A DNA stretch of 64,000 bases, from NCBI RefSeq assembly GCF_030398385.1, contig NZ_JAOAOQ010000022.1, positions 28,198 to 92,197 of the forward strand, written 5' to 3'. The notes beneath the pieces are model-generated. The model saw only the letters and a program-made list of their open reading frames with translations. It made no database searches and was not told where the DNA came from. The stretch's first letter is position 1; every line of letters starts with the position of its first letter. Below, in pieces: positions 29,270 through 38,076 of the stretch. This DNA comes from Aquibium sp. ELW1220. GTDB taxonomy: Bacteria; Pseudomonadota; Alphaproteobacteria; Rhizobiales; Rhizobiaceae. The position numbers and the translations under genes are program-made.

Positions 29270-29324
29270 AAAGCCTATGGATCGACACGGACGTCCCGAT
29301 AAAGCGACGGGGGATTCTTCCGCT

Positions 29325-30515
29325 TCACCATGCCGGGGCCTGCGGACTGATCTCTTCCTGTTCGTGCGAAAGTCCACGACCAGCGATGAACGAGGCCAGT
29401 TCGGCGACAGCGCTGCTCGTCATATCCGCCGCAAACTCCGCCCCCACCTGGACCGGCCGCCCATGGCGGCGAAGCAGTTCGACCGTCATCAAGTGGGGAC
29501 GAAGCGAAACACCGACGCTGGCGAGGTGGGTTTCGAGGTGGCGGAATATTCGAATGCCTCCCGGATCCATGTCGCCCCAGTGGAACGTCGGCACCCGGGC
29601 CTCGGCCGCCAGCCTCGTGATCGTCGCGAGCGTGGGACGAGAGGGGAAGCCGCCCGCGTAGACGACGAGGGCGCGTCCGGGCCGCGCGGCCTCGCGGACA
29701 TGGCGGACGAACGACGTGAAATTCTCGATCGTCAGGATGTAGTCGGGCCTGGACAGGAGACCGATCCCGCTTGCGCAGTCGGTCGGTATCCCGACATAGG
29801 GCATCGCCGGAAAGGGCAGTCCGTCCAGCGATATGTCGCCGTGCAGAAGGATCGGCTGCGGCAGGCGCCGGATGCCGGCGCCGGCGAGCAGTTCTTCCGG
29901 ATCGAGGCGGGACTGGTCCGCCATGCCCCCGAACATCCTCCCCATCGCGAAGGCGACCTGCCGGACATTCCTCTCCAGCGCCTTGCTGTCGCCGACCGCC
30001 AGCCGCGAGAACGTCCGGAAATCCTGCTCCCCCTGCGGATCGCCCGACAGGCGGGCATGCACCGCCATGGCGAGGCTGATGACGTCTCGAAGCGTTCGCC
30101 CGTCGCCGCTGCGGATTCCGATGTGGGATACGCCGCGCGCCCAGGCCGCGACGGCGTCGTCGACCAGGCCGACGGCGCCGGCCGGCAGCCCCGGCCGCGA
30201 CCGCAATTCCGATACGGACTCCCGCGCGAGTTCGGCGGACGGTCGCCGGTCGACCTTCCGATAGAGCACGCCGGCATCCTTCAGCCGGACACCGGTGACC
30301 CGACGCTCCGTCTTCGGGCCGGCTCGGATCAGCTCGATGCCGCCTTCCCGCTCCAGCGCCGAAAGCTCCTCGTCGAAGCCGTCCCGCAGATCCACGGTGG
30401 AGAAGCCGCCATCGTCGATCGCGGCCGTCAGGTTCTTTGCCATGGGCAAGCGTTCGTGCCGCGCAAGCAGATCGTCGATGAGCGACGCGATGGTCGAGAA
30501 GCCGCGCCGGCTCAT
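29325..30515 (-). CDS. jetD: Wadjet defence protein JetD (DUF3322/DUF2220, TOPRIM nuclease)
   Basis: A 396-residue JetD. In Wadjet systems JetD is the Toprim/TopoVI-like nuclease that cuts circular plasmid DNA after the JetABC condensin-like complex has recognised it. The TOPRIM-like elements are visible: Glu264 in ENFTSF and the metal-binding pair Asp315/Asp317 in HWGDMDPGG. VVYAGGFPS lies between them. The N-terminal half is the DUF3322 domain. The ATG overlaps the jetC stop by 4 bases (ATGA). The protein has normal length and no visible inactivating change. Confidence 0.93.
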   Translation of the reverse strand: MSRRGFSTIASLIDDLLARHERLPMAKNLTAAIDDGGFSTVDLRDGFDEELSALEREGGIELIRAGPKTERRVTGVRLKDAGVLYRKVDRRPSAELARESVSELRSRPGLPAGAVGLVDDAVAAWARGVSHIGIRSGDGRTLRDVISLAMAVHARLSGDPQGEQDFRTFSRLAVGDSKALERNVRQVAFAMGRMFGGMADQSRLDPEELLAGAGIRRLPQPILLHGDISLDGLPFPAMPYVGIPTDCASGIGLLSRPDYILTIENFTSFVRHVREAARPGRALVVYAGGFPSRPTLATITRLAAEARVPTFHWGDMDPGGIRIFRHLETHLASVGVSLRPHLMTVELLRRHGRPVQVGAEFAADMTSSAVAELASFIAGRGLSHEQEEISPQAPAW

Positions 30516-33500
30516 TCGGCAGCGCTCGCCTCGAAGCCGAGGCGCTGTGCGAGTTCCGCGTCGGTCGCGTGCTGCGGATTGGCCGCGCGCATCTCGTCGC
30601 GGACGCGGTCCTTGATCCGGATGGACTCGGCGAGCGACACGTCGCCGCTGCGGAACACGTCGATGATGCAGTCGAGATTTTCGTAGACCACCGCGCGCTT
30701 CTCGGTCGGCGCGGCGATGACGACCTGAAGACCGATCTCGCGGTAGAAATCGAGCAGCGTCCGCTGATTGGGGCCGTCCATCTTGCTGAAGGCCTCGTCG
30801 AAAACGGCAAGCCCTATACCGAGATCGGTCGGAGTCGCCGCCTGGCGAACGCCGTGATAGGCGCTGGCGAGAGCGGCGCCGATGACGACATAGAACGGCA
30901 CCTGCCGCTCGGCACCGCTTGCCACACCGCGCCGGCGGTCGAAACTCGTCGTCCGGCCGGTGCCGACGTCGCGCAGCCTGAGATCGTACGAGAAATAGCG
31001 GCGATAATCCTCATACACGCTGAAATCGACGCTTTCGTCGACGAGCAGCCGTTCGATCTGCCGGAGCGCCCGCTCGTGCCGCTCGTCCCGCGGCGCGGCC
31101 CAGCCGAACAGGGAGTCCAGCATGTGCTCGTCGGCTTCGCTGCTGCGGGCGAATTCATAGAGATCTTCGAACTCCGGTTTGACGGTCTCCTTCAGACTGT
31201 AGACCTCGCCGTGGAGGGGCCTTGCCCGCAGCGCCGCCGACAGCTTCTCCATTTCCACCTGAAGCTGCCCGAAGCGGCTGTTCAACTCATGGATGAAGGT
31301 CGTCTTGAAGAGGCGCGACACCCGGTCCGCTGCCTCGTCGGCACGCTCGCGGTAGCGGATGAGTTCGTTGTCCTCCAGCATCGCGATGCCGTCCGACACC
31401 CATGGCCGGACCGTCGCGATGATCGGCGCGTCCGCGTAGCCCTCGAGCGCGTCGGGGAAGTCGATGGCATAGCGTCCGAGGGCCGCGCGGATCGCATGGC
31501 CGAGTTCGCGGTGTTCCTGCATCGCTTCGAGCGCCGCCTTCGCCATGTCCGCGGCGATGCGGGCGGGGGTCCTCTCCGGATGGCTTCTGTAGCGCTCACG
31601 CAGGGATCGCAGCCGTGCCGCGGAGGTTACCAGGCTGCGGAACTGCCGGCGGCGATGGGAAAGGCAGAGGTAGGAGCCGACGCTCTGCTCTCCCGCGCCC
31701 AGCCGCGCCTTGACCTCCTCGACCGTCGACCTGAGCGACCCGCGGCTTTCGAACAGTTCGCTGCGGGATGCGTCGAGACTGTTCAGCAGGGCCTGCGACC
31801 GCTTTTCCGCGTCGAGCAGTTCAGGGTCGACCTGCGCCGATATCCGGGCGAGCCGTCGCCGTGCCTCCGCACGCCTGTCGGCCAGATCCCCCAGCGCAAC
31901 GGCGAGCGCTTCCAGCCCGTCCTTCGGGTCGACGGGTCTGGCGCAGTCCTCGAGCCGGCGGATTACGTCTTCGAAAAAGCGCTGCTTTTCGAGATGGATC
32001 GCGAGAAGCGGCGCGCGCTGGTCGACCCTCTCCCGCAGCGCGATCTCCATCAGCGGCGCCGCAGCCCGGCCGATCTTCAAGCCGTCCGGACGCCGCATCT
32101 CGGTGATCAGGCCGTCATAATAGGCGCCATCCGCCATCACGGCGCGGCCGCCGGACAGGAGCTCGTCCTGGTTTTCCGCCAGCCGGACATTGCCCAAGCG
32201 GAAGACCACGAAGGCCATGGCGAGCGGATCGTCGCTGCGGATCATCGAGGCCAGGGTGCCGGGCTCGGGCACCGTGGACCGCGACTGCAGCTTGCGGGTG
32301 TTGACGACACGGCATCCCGGATAGGCGTCGCGCCCGTGCCGCAGGATCTCGGTCGCACGGTAGGCGTGGTCCGGATCGACGATGACGGCTTCGCGGTCGC
32401 GCGTCAGCAGCGCCTCGAGCACTTTGCGCCATCTCTCGTCAACGACGTCGGCGACCTCGCAGAGCGTGCGCGGTGTCATGCCCTCGCGGCGCAGGGCGTC
32501 CATCAGCCTCGTCGTCGCCGGATTGAGGGTGACGCGGCCCTGCCGGGCGCTGGCGAGTTGGCGGCGATCCTCGTCGTTCTCGGCCTCGAGCTTCCCGACC
32601 CAGCGGATGGAGTCATTCCGATGCTCGATCGTCTTCGCCATCCGGGCGGTCGCCGCCTCGGCCACCGCGCGCAGCAGTTGGTCCATCGTGCCCGGGTCGC
32701 GCGGCCAGTCGGGCGGTGCGAGATCGCGGCTGGCCTCCGCGACGCGCTCCAGCGCGCGAAACAGGTCGCCCGGATTGATGATGCCGAGCCTGTCGCGCAG
32801 GTCGAGGAGCTGGACCGCACGCGCGGCGGCGAGGTGCCGCTGCTTCAGCCGCTCCATGACGTCGGCATGGTCACGCTCCAGGCCCCGGATCTCCTGTTCG
32901 ACGATGGCGCGCTGCCCCTGCGCGCCGGTCGCGGCAAGCTGGCGCCGAACGGATTCCAGCGCTTCCGTTTCGCGCCCGATCTCCGCGTTCACCCGCTCGA
33001 TCTCGTCTGCGACATCGCGGAGGTCACGCGCCTTCGCGCGATGCTCCCCGAGATTCGCCAGAAGCCGGCCCAGCCCTTCGACCAGCAAGGCGGTCTTCTC
33101 GATCGCGCGGCAGTCGAGTTCCTCGGCGAGGAGCCGGTCGTACTCGTCGATCTGGGTCCGCAGCGTGCGCAGCGCCTCCAGGCGCCGGTTGAGATCGGCG
33201 ATGGTCTTCTGGATCTCGCGGTAGCGGCGGATCGACTCCCGCAGTTCGGCGATGTCGATCGGCCTGGGCTCGAGCAGATAGCGGTGCACGAACTGCTCGA
33301 CGGACGACAGATCGGTGAAGGAGAGTGCGGCGACGAAGGTGCGGACGAAACGGTCCGGGTCGGACGGTGCCCGGCGGGTGAACAGCGCGCGCATGTATTC
33401 GCGGATGAAGGTCCGGGGGTCGTCGGGCGTCAGCAGCTGGCCGCCGGCATCGCTGCAGGCCTGGCCGAGCCGTCGGCGCAGCACGGACCATTCGCTCGGC

Positions 33501-33946
33501 CGGAGCGAAGCGTCACTTCCCTCGAGCAGCATAGACGTGTCGAGACCGACACCCTCCGCAACGAATCGCCCCACCACCTCCGTCTGCTGTCCGCGGGCGG
33601 CTTCGACGGACAGGCCCAGGCTGACCGGCTTGCGCCGCCCCTCCGGATGTTCGAAGACGAGCGCGATGTGGCTTCTGGCCTGGGTGCGCAGGACGACGTC
33701 CTCGCTCAGTTGGCCGAGACAATAGCTCTCGAGCGTGCGCTCCGACCGGCCGCCGCCCTCGCCCGCCGACCGGTTGAAACGGTAGAGACGGGCCGAGCCG
33801 CCCGCCATGATCGCCTGGATCAGATCGATGATCGTGGACTTGCCGGACCGGTTCTGGCCGAGGATGGCGGCATCGCCGACGAGATCGAGGTCGGCCCGCA
33901 CCATCATGTGCCAGTTCACCAGGACGATGCGCCGCAGTTCCATCAT
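30512..33946 (-). CDS. jetC: Wadjet defence protein JetC (SMC/MukB-like ATPase)
   Basis: A 1144-residue SMC-like ATPase. Walker A is GQNRSGKST (30-38). Long charged coiled coils fill about 230-480 and 640-800. The C-terminal head carries the signature SGAERQ and Walker B in GLAVFDEAFSKMD. In Wadjet, JetC dimers extrude DNA loops and sense plasmid size and topology. Two ATGs occur; 33946 overlaps the jetB stop (ATGA) and has GGGAG 8 bases upstream. A central hinge replaces the longer MukB hinge. Intact ATPase motifs indicate function. Confidence 0.94.
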   Translation of the reverse strand: MMELRRIVLVNWHMMVRADLDLVGDAAILGQNRSGKSTIIDLIQAIMAGGSARLYRFNRSAGEGGGRSERTLESYCLGQLSEDVVLRTQARSHIALVFEHPEGRRKPVSLGLSVEAARGQQTEVVGRFVAEGVGLDTSMLLEGSDASLRPSEWSVLRRRLGQACSDAGGQLLTPDDPRTFIREYMRALFTRRAPSDPDRFVRTFVAALSFTDLSSVEQFVHRYLLEPRPIDIAELRESIRRYREIQKTIADLNRRLEALRTLRTQIDEYDRLLAEELDCRAIEKTALLVEGLGRLLANLGEHRAKARDLRDVADEIERVNAEIGRETEALESVRRQLAATGAQGQRAIVEQEIRGLERDHADVMERLKQRHLAAARAVQLLDLRDRLGIINPGDLFRALERVAEASRDLAPPDWPRDPGTMDQLLRAVAEAATARMAKTIEHRNDSIRWVGKLEAENDEDRRQLASARQGRVTLNPATTRLMDALRREGMTPRTLCEVADVVDERWRKVLEALLTRDREAVIVDPDHAYRATEILRHGRDAYPGCRVVNTRKLQSRSTVPEPGTLASMIRSDDPLAMAFVVFRLGNVRLAENQDELLSGGRAVMADGAYYDGLITEMRRPDGLKIGRAAAPLMEIALRERVDQRAPLLAIHLEKQRFFEDVIRRLEDCARPVDPKDGLEALAVALGDLADRRAEARRRLARISAQVDPELLDAEKRSQALLNSLDASRSELFESRGSLRSTVEEVKARLGAGEQSVGSYLCLSHRRRQFRSLVTSAARLRSLRERYRSHPERTPARIAADMAKAALEAMQEHRELGHAIRAALGRYAIDFPDALEGYADAPIIATVRPWVSDGIAMLEDNELIRYRERADEAADRVSRLFKTTFIHELNSRFGQLQVEMEKLSAALRARPLHGEVYSLKETVKPEFEDLYEFARSSEADEHMLDSLFGWAAPRDERHERALRQIERLLVDESVDFSVYEDYRRYFSYDLRLRDVGTGRTTSFDRRRGVASGAERQVPFYVVIGAALASAYHGVRQAATPTDLGIGLAVFDEAFSKMDGPNQRTLLDFYREIGLQVVIAAPTEKRAVVYENLDCIIDVFRSGDVSLAESIRIKDRVRDEMRAANPQHATDAELAQRLGFEASAAE

Positions 33947-34593
33947 CGCCCGTCTCCCACCGGGACCTGTGCGTCCGCGTCCGGCGCCCCGGCGACCGGG
34001 CGCGACACGATCTCCTCGAGCGAGGCCACGAAATCGTCGCCGGCGACGCTGGTGACGAGCGCGCGGATGTCGAGATCCATGTCCTGCGCGTCGACGTCGA
34101 ACTCTCCGAGGCGCACGATCGCCTTGCGTTCGAGCATCCGCAGCACGTCGCGGAACGCGCTCGCGGCAAGCGCGGCGCGCCGGCTGCCGGCGACGATCCC
34201 CTCATAGGCCGCATAGGCCTCGTTGAGCGTCGTGCGGACCGTTCCGTTGGCGTGGATTTCGCCGAGCTGCAGCGCCTCTTCCCAGAGCCGCCGCATGACC
34301 AGAAGGACGATCGTCTCGTCGATGCGCAGACGCGGCAGCGAAATGCGCTCGACATCCGGCAGGATACCGGCCCAGCCTTCGGTCTCGCGGTGGACGACAC
34401 GATAGCCGGCCACGTCGAAATAGGCCTCGACGAGCTTCGCCAGTTCCGGGCGATGGAGCGTCTCCAGGAGCGTCGCGGCCCCACGGTCCTCCACATGCAC
34501 GAACTGATGCCGCAACAGATGCGCGATAAGCTGCGTGACGCGCTGGAAGCCGCGCTCGTTGGAGCTTTCGAGGGCGTCGAACTCAATCAGCAT
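33943..34593 (-). CDS. jetB: Wadjet defence protein JetB (DUF4194, MukE-like)
   Basis: A 216-residue winged-helix protein of the DUF4194 / MukE-like family. It would bridge the kleisin JetA and the JetC heads. Its middle region RISLPRLRIDETIVLLVMRR and the C-terminal part fit the family. The ATG at 34593 overlaps the end of jetA by 11 bases and has GAGG 8 bases upstream; an in-frame ATG at 34623 is less well placed. Confidence 0.88.
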   Translation of the reverse strand: MLIEFDALESSNERGFQRVTQLIAHLLRHQFVHVEDRGAATLLETLHRPELAKLVEAYFDVAGYRVVHRETEGWAGILPDVERISLPRLRIDETIVLLVMRRLWEEALQLGEIHANGTVRTTLNEAYAAYEGIVAGSRRAALAASAFRDVLRMLERKAIVRLGEFDVDAQDMDLDIRALVTSVAGDDFVASLEEIVSRPVAGAPDADAQVPVGDGR

Positions 34594-36145
34594 GTGCGAC
34601 CTCGAGCGTGATCCTGTCGTCAAGGCGCTTCACCTGAAAACCGGCGCAATCCACCCATGCGTTCGAGACGGCCTCGACCGACGCCTCGAACACGAACCGG
34701 CCATCGAGCGCCCGCGCGAGCCGCGACCGGGCATCGGCGCCGAGGCCGCCGGCCACCATCATCCGAACCGCATCGAAAGCAAGGAAGTCGTCGATGGTCT
34801 CGATGCTCATGGAAGCCGCCGTCGTCTCGCCGAAGGGCGGAACCCGTCTTTCGAGGAAACGGCAGATCTTTGCCGGCGAGATGGTCAGGCGATCGAGATG
34901 TTCCCTCTCGAGCCGACGCCTGAATTCGCGGACCGGATCGGCCGGCGGAAGGGCGAGATCGGCGTCGGCGATCTCAGGCCGGGAGCCGCGCGGCCTGGCG
35001 AGAAGCTCGCGCGCGACGATCGTCATCCGCGGCTCGATCAAGCCGGTGACGGCACAATCGTCCGTCCCATGCGCCAATGCGTCGTCGAGACGCCGGATCA
35101 CATGCTCGCTTCGCTGCAGGAAGCTGGTGCGGCGGCCGGCATATCTGACCACGTTGCGCAACCGCGTTTCGAGCCGGGATCGGTGCTGCTGGATCGCCTG
35201 GAAGGTGTCCTCGATCCGCTCGAACACCCGGCGGATCTGGAACAGGTCCTCGTGGACGAGGGCGCGCGCCGCTGGTCCATCGGTGACCAGCCGGGCTTCG
35301 AGATAGGCATCGGCGACGGCAGCCAGGTCGATCTCGGAATCCTCCAGTGCCTCGAGCGCGCCAAGGATGGCCCGCCTGTGCCTGTAGGGATGCGCCGTGG
35401 TCGAGAGCGATGTGTAGTCGCGCAAGAGAAGACGCTCGATGAAATCCTCGAAATAGTGCCGAAGCCGATCGGCAAGCGTATCCGACGAGAGCACCTGACG
35501 ATCGACTTCCCGCAGGGCGGCCAGCACACTTCTGAGATACCGTCCGAACCGGGCCGAATCCTGCGCCGCCTTGTTGAGGCCGAGCGCGTTCTCGCCCGGC
35601 TTCTCGCGGACCGCACGGATCGCGTTCCGCACCTCCACGACGAGCCCGCCGAGCTGTTCGGCGCCGCCCTCCTTCAGGGAACACAGGAACTCGGCGAGAC
35701 GAATGGCGCCGGACGGCATCTCCACGGTCGTCTTGAGGCCGTAGCTCGCCTCATCCAGCCATCCCGTCTGCAGCATCCGGTTGTAGATGTGCCGGGACCG
35801 GATGATGGCGGTTCCGGTGGCCTGATCGTCGACGCCTGCGACGCGACGGCGCCTGACCCGCCGTCCGGTCCGGGTGACGAGCCGGTCGAGATCGACGGCA
35901 GCTTCGTCCTCGGCCCACAGAGCCGGATTGCGGGTGATGCAGTCGTAGATCACGCCGACCACCTCCGCCTCGGTCGGGAAGCGGAGGTCGGACCGGTAGA
36001 ACTCGTCGTAGACCGCCAGAACAGCACGCTCGTAGAGCAATCGGTTTCCGCCGGAAAACACCGTGAAGATGTCCGGGTCGAGCTGACCGAAGAGTGGCTG
36101 ACGCGCCGCGTCGGATACTGAAGACACTGCGGCCTGCTTTTTCAC
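34583..36145 (-). CDS. jetA: Wadjet defence protein JetA (MukF-like kleisin)
   Basis: A 520-residue kleisin-like protein that would close the JetC ring. The N-terminal region LFGQLDPDIFTVFSGGNRLL matches the usual JetA beginning (LF.....F.....NR). A GTG at 36145 (followed by AAAAAG) is taken as start, since it lies a short leader after a predicted promoter (36167-36193) and no ATG occurs nearby. GTG at 36127 is an alternative. The in-frame ATG at 36238 would lie upstream of that promoter. It is first in the order jetA-jetB-jetC-jetD, and all four genes overlap. Confidence 0.88.
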   Translation of the reverse strand: MKKQAAVSSVSDAARQPLFGQLDPDIFTVFSGGNRLLYERAVLAVYDEFYRSDLRFPTEAEVVGVIYDCITRNPALWAEDEAAVDLDRLVTRTGRRVRRRRVAGVDDQATGTAIIRSRHIYNRMLQTGWLDEASYGLKTTVEMPSGAIRLAEFLCSLKEGGAEQLGGLVVEVRNAIRAVREKPGENALGLNKAAQDSARFGRYLRSVLAALREVDRQVLSSDTLADRLRHYFEDFIERLLLRDYTSLSTTAHPYRHRRAILGALEALEDSEIDLAAVADAYLEARLVTDGPAARALVHEDLFQIRRVFERIEDTFQAIQQHRSRLETRLRNVVRYAGRRTSFLQRSEHVIRRLDDALAHGTDDCAVTGLIEPRMTIVARELLARPRGSRPEIADADLALPPADPVREFRRRLEREHLDRLTISPAKICRFLERRVPPFGETTAASMSIETIDDFLAFDAVRMMVAGGLGADARSRLARALDGRFVFEASVEAVSNAWVDCAGFQVKRLDDRITLEVAHAD

Positions 36146-36166
36146 GATCCTACCATCGGCCGGAAA

Positions 36167-36193
36167 AGTGTACGGAGCGGACAAACTCGTCAA
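36167..36193 (-). promoter_or_regulatory. Predicted jetA promoter
   Basis: On the minus strand TTGACG (bases 36193-36188) and TACACT (36172-36167) are separated by 15 bp. This is slightly short but otherwise a fair sigma-70-type promoter. Transcription from it would leave a leader of only about 15-20 bases before the GTG at 36145. Confidence 0.45.
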
Positions 36194-36461
36194 GCGCCGG
36201 GATACGACCTTGCCGCAATTGATTCGAACGAGGTCCATCTGTTTTATGCAATACTTGTCGATACGATCGTGTATCGGCCGTTCCAATGACCCGCCGTACC
36301 GAATTCGATCGCCGCCCGTCTGGCCGCAGGGCTTTGCCCGTCCGCGACGCGGGCGAAGTGTGGAGCCAGCATATAGCGATGCTGGCGTAAGCGGATCCGA
36401 CGGCGACGGACGCAGCCGGGCAGATGGAACCAACCGGGCAAACCCGATCGCCCCGGCAGTG
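36194..36461. other. Intergenic region between acyl-CoA ligase end and Wadjet promoter
   Basis: No gene is seen. A perfect 8-bp inverted repeat, GCCAGCAT (36365-36372) and ATGCTGGC (36379-36386), lies about 75 bases after the ligase stop and may end its transcript, although no T tract follows. A second dyad, CGATAC (36259-36264) / GTATCG (36271-36276), lies about 66 bp upstream of the predicted jetA -35 box and could be a regulatory site. Confidence 0.45.
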
Positions 36462-37964
36462 CTATGCCTGTCGACCGAACCGCTCCCTGAGTTCCCGGCG
36501 CAGCACCTTGCCGTAGGCGTTCTTCGGCAGGTCGGGCACGATGTAGACGTGCTTCGGCTTCTTGAAGCTCGCGAGATGCTGCAGGCAGACGTCGAGCAGG
36601 GCGGCCTCGTCGAGCGCGGGGTCGTCGGCCACGACGGCGACGGCGACGCTCTCGCCCCACTCGGCGTCGGGCAGGCCGAAGGCGACGACCTCGCGCACGG
36701 CGGGGTGGGCGGCGAGCACGTCTTCGATTTCCTTCGGATAGATGTTGGTGCCGCCGGAGATGATCGTGTCGTGGCGGCGGTCGAGGACGCGCAGCCGGCC
36801 GCCGGAATCGAAACGGCCGATGTCGCCGGTGTGCAGCCAGCCGCCGGCGAGCGCCCTCCCCGTCGCCTCCGGGTTTCGCCAGTAGCCCGCCATCACCACG
36901 TCGCCGCGGACGCAGATCTCGCCCTCCTCGCCATCCGGCACGTCGCGGTCGTCCTCGTCGCGGATGCGAACCTCGACGCCCGCCCGCACGTAGCCGGCCG
37001 ACACCAGCGTCTCGTCGTCGGCGCCGAGATGATCGCGGCCGGGCAGGTAGGAGATCGTCATCGGCGCTTCGCCCTGGCCATAGAGCTGGTGGAAGATCGG
37101 CCCGAAACGGGCCACCGCCGCGCGGATGTTCTCGAGATGGATCGCGGCGCCACCATAGATGACACCGCGCAGGGTGCCGACGTCGTCGCGCGGAGCGGCC
37201 TCGAGCAGGCGCACGATCATGGTCGGGGCGACGAAGGCGATGACGGTGACGCCCTGCGCGGCGACGGTGTCGAAGACCTCGTCGGGGCGGAAGCCGGCGC
37301 GGTCGTGGATGATGTTGTGCCCGCCGCGGGCGAGTGCGGGCAGGAGATAGAGGCCGCTGCCGTGCGACAGCGGCGCGACGTGCAGCACGCGATCGGTGGC
37401 GCGGAAGTCGAACACGTCGGCCAGGCAGTTGACGGTGGCGGCGACGAGGTTGCGGTGGGTAAGCGTCGCACCCTTCGGCCTGCCGGTGGTGCCCGACGTG
37501 TAGAAGATCCAGGCGGGATCGTCCGGCCGGGCCGCGGCGGGAGGCGCCGGCACTGCGGCAGATGCTGGCAGAGCGAAGTTTTCTATCGCGATCACTTCGG
37601 CCGTGCTCTCCTGCGGCAGCGCGGCTGCCAGCGCGTCGACATGCTCGGCATGGGCGAAGACGAAGCGCGGCTCGGAATCGCCGGCGATCCAGGCGACCTC
37701 GCGCGGGTGCAGCTTGGCGTTGACCGGTACCGCCACCATGCCGGCGCGCATCGTGCCCAGCAACAGCACCGGATATTCGAAGCCGTTGCGGAGGAACAGG
37801 AGCACGCGGTCGCCGGGACAGCATCCTCTCGCCGCCAGCCAGTCGCCGAAGGCGGCGCAGGCTGCGTGGAAGGCGCGATAGGTGAGGCGCCGGCCGCCGT
37901 GATCGATCGCGGTTTCATCGGCACGACGGCGGGCGGCGTCGGCGAGCAGGGCGTGGACGTTCAT
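36462..37964 (-). CDS. AMP-forming acyl-CoA ligase (class I adenylate-forming)
   Basis: A 500-residue ANL-superfamily ligase. It has YTSGTTGRPKGATLTH in the middle, YGQGEAP as the core motif, GWLHTGDIG, and the C-terminal DRRHDTIISGGTNIYPKEIE with Lys in NAYGKVLRRELRE. It activates an unidentified carboxylic acid. The ATG at 37964 has only a weak GGAA site. It follows an FAH-family gene on the same strand, with a hairpin between, and lies near a TetR gene and a TRAP transporter. Together these suggest an acid uptake and degradation module. Confidence 0.9.
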   Translation of the reverse strand: MNVHALLADAARRRADETAIDHGGRRLTYRAFHAACAAFGDWLAARGCCPGDRVLLFLRNGFEYPVLLLGTMRAGMVAVPVNAKLHPREVAWIAGDSEPRFVFAHAEHVDALAAALPQESTAEVIAIENFALPASAAVPAPPAAARPDDPAWIFYTSGTTGRPKGATLTHRNLVAATVNCLADVFDFRATDRVLHVAPLSHGSGLYLLPALARGGHNIIHDRAGFRPDEVFDTVAAQGVTVIAFVAPTMIVRLLEAAPRDDVGTLRGVIYGGAAIHLENIRAAVARFGPIFHQLYGQGEAPMTISYLPGRDHLGADDETLVSAGYVRAGVEVRIRDEDDRDVPDGEEGEICVRGDVVMAGYWRNPEATGRALAGGWLHTGDIGRFDSGGRLRVLDRRHDTIISGGTNIYPKEIEDVLAAHPAVREVVAFGLPDAEWGESVAVAVVADDPALDEAALLDVCLQHLASFKKPKHVYIVPDLPKNAYGKVLRRELRERFGRQA

Positions 37965-37988
37965 GGCAGGCGTTCCGCAGCATGAGGA

Positions 37989-38012
37989 AGAGGCCGGCGG
38001 CGACCGGCCTCT
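37989..38012 (-). terminator. Hairpin between FAH-family gene and acyl-CoA ligase gene
   Basis: A perfect 9-bp stem, AGAGGCCGG (37989-37997) with CCGGCCTCT (38004-38012), has a 6-nt loop. On the minus strand it is followed by a pyrimidine-rich TCCTCAT. It lies in the 112-bp gap and may be a partial terminator. Confidence 0.4.
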
Positions 38013-38076
38013 CGGGAATGGGAGCAGCGGGCGACGCGGCCCGGTGCAACGGCCCCCGCACGCCCTTGGCTTCGTG

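Noticed and set aside
30569..34207. 1212-codon plus-strand open frame opposite jetC
   Set aside because: The opposite strand encodes intact JetC with ATPase motifs. The plus-strand product is Arg/Gly/Leu/Asp-rich with no recognisable domain.
36146..36433. N-terminal extension of JetA to ATG at 36238 or beyond
   Set aside because: The extra residues do not resemble JetA, and a promoter-like pair lies inside this stretch, so the GTG at 36145 is favoured.
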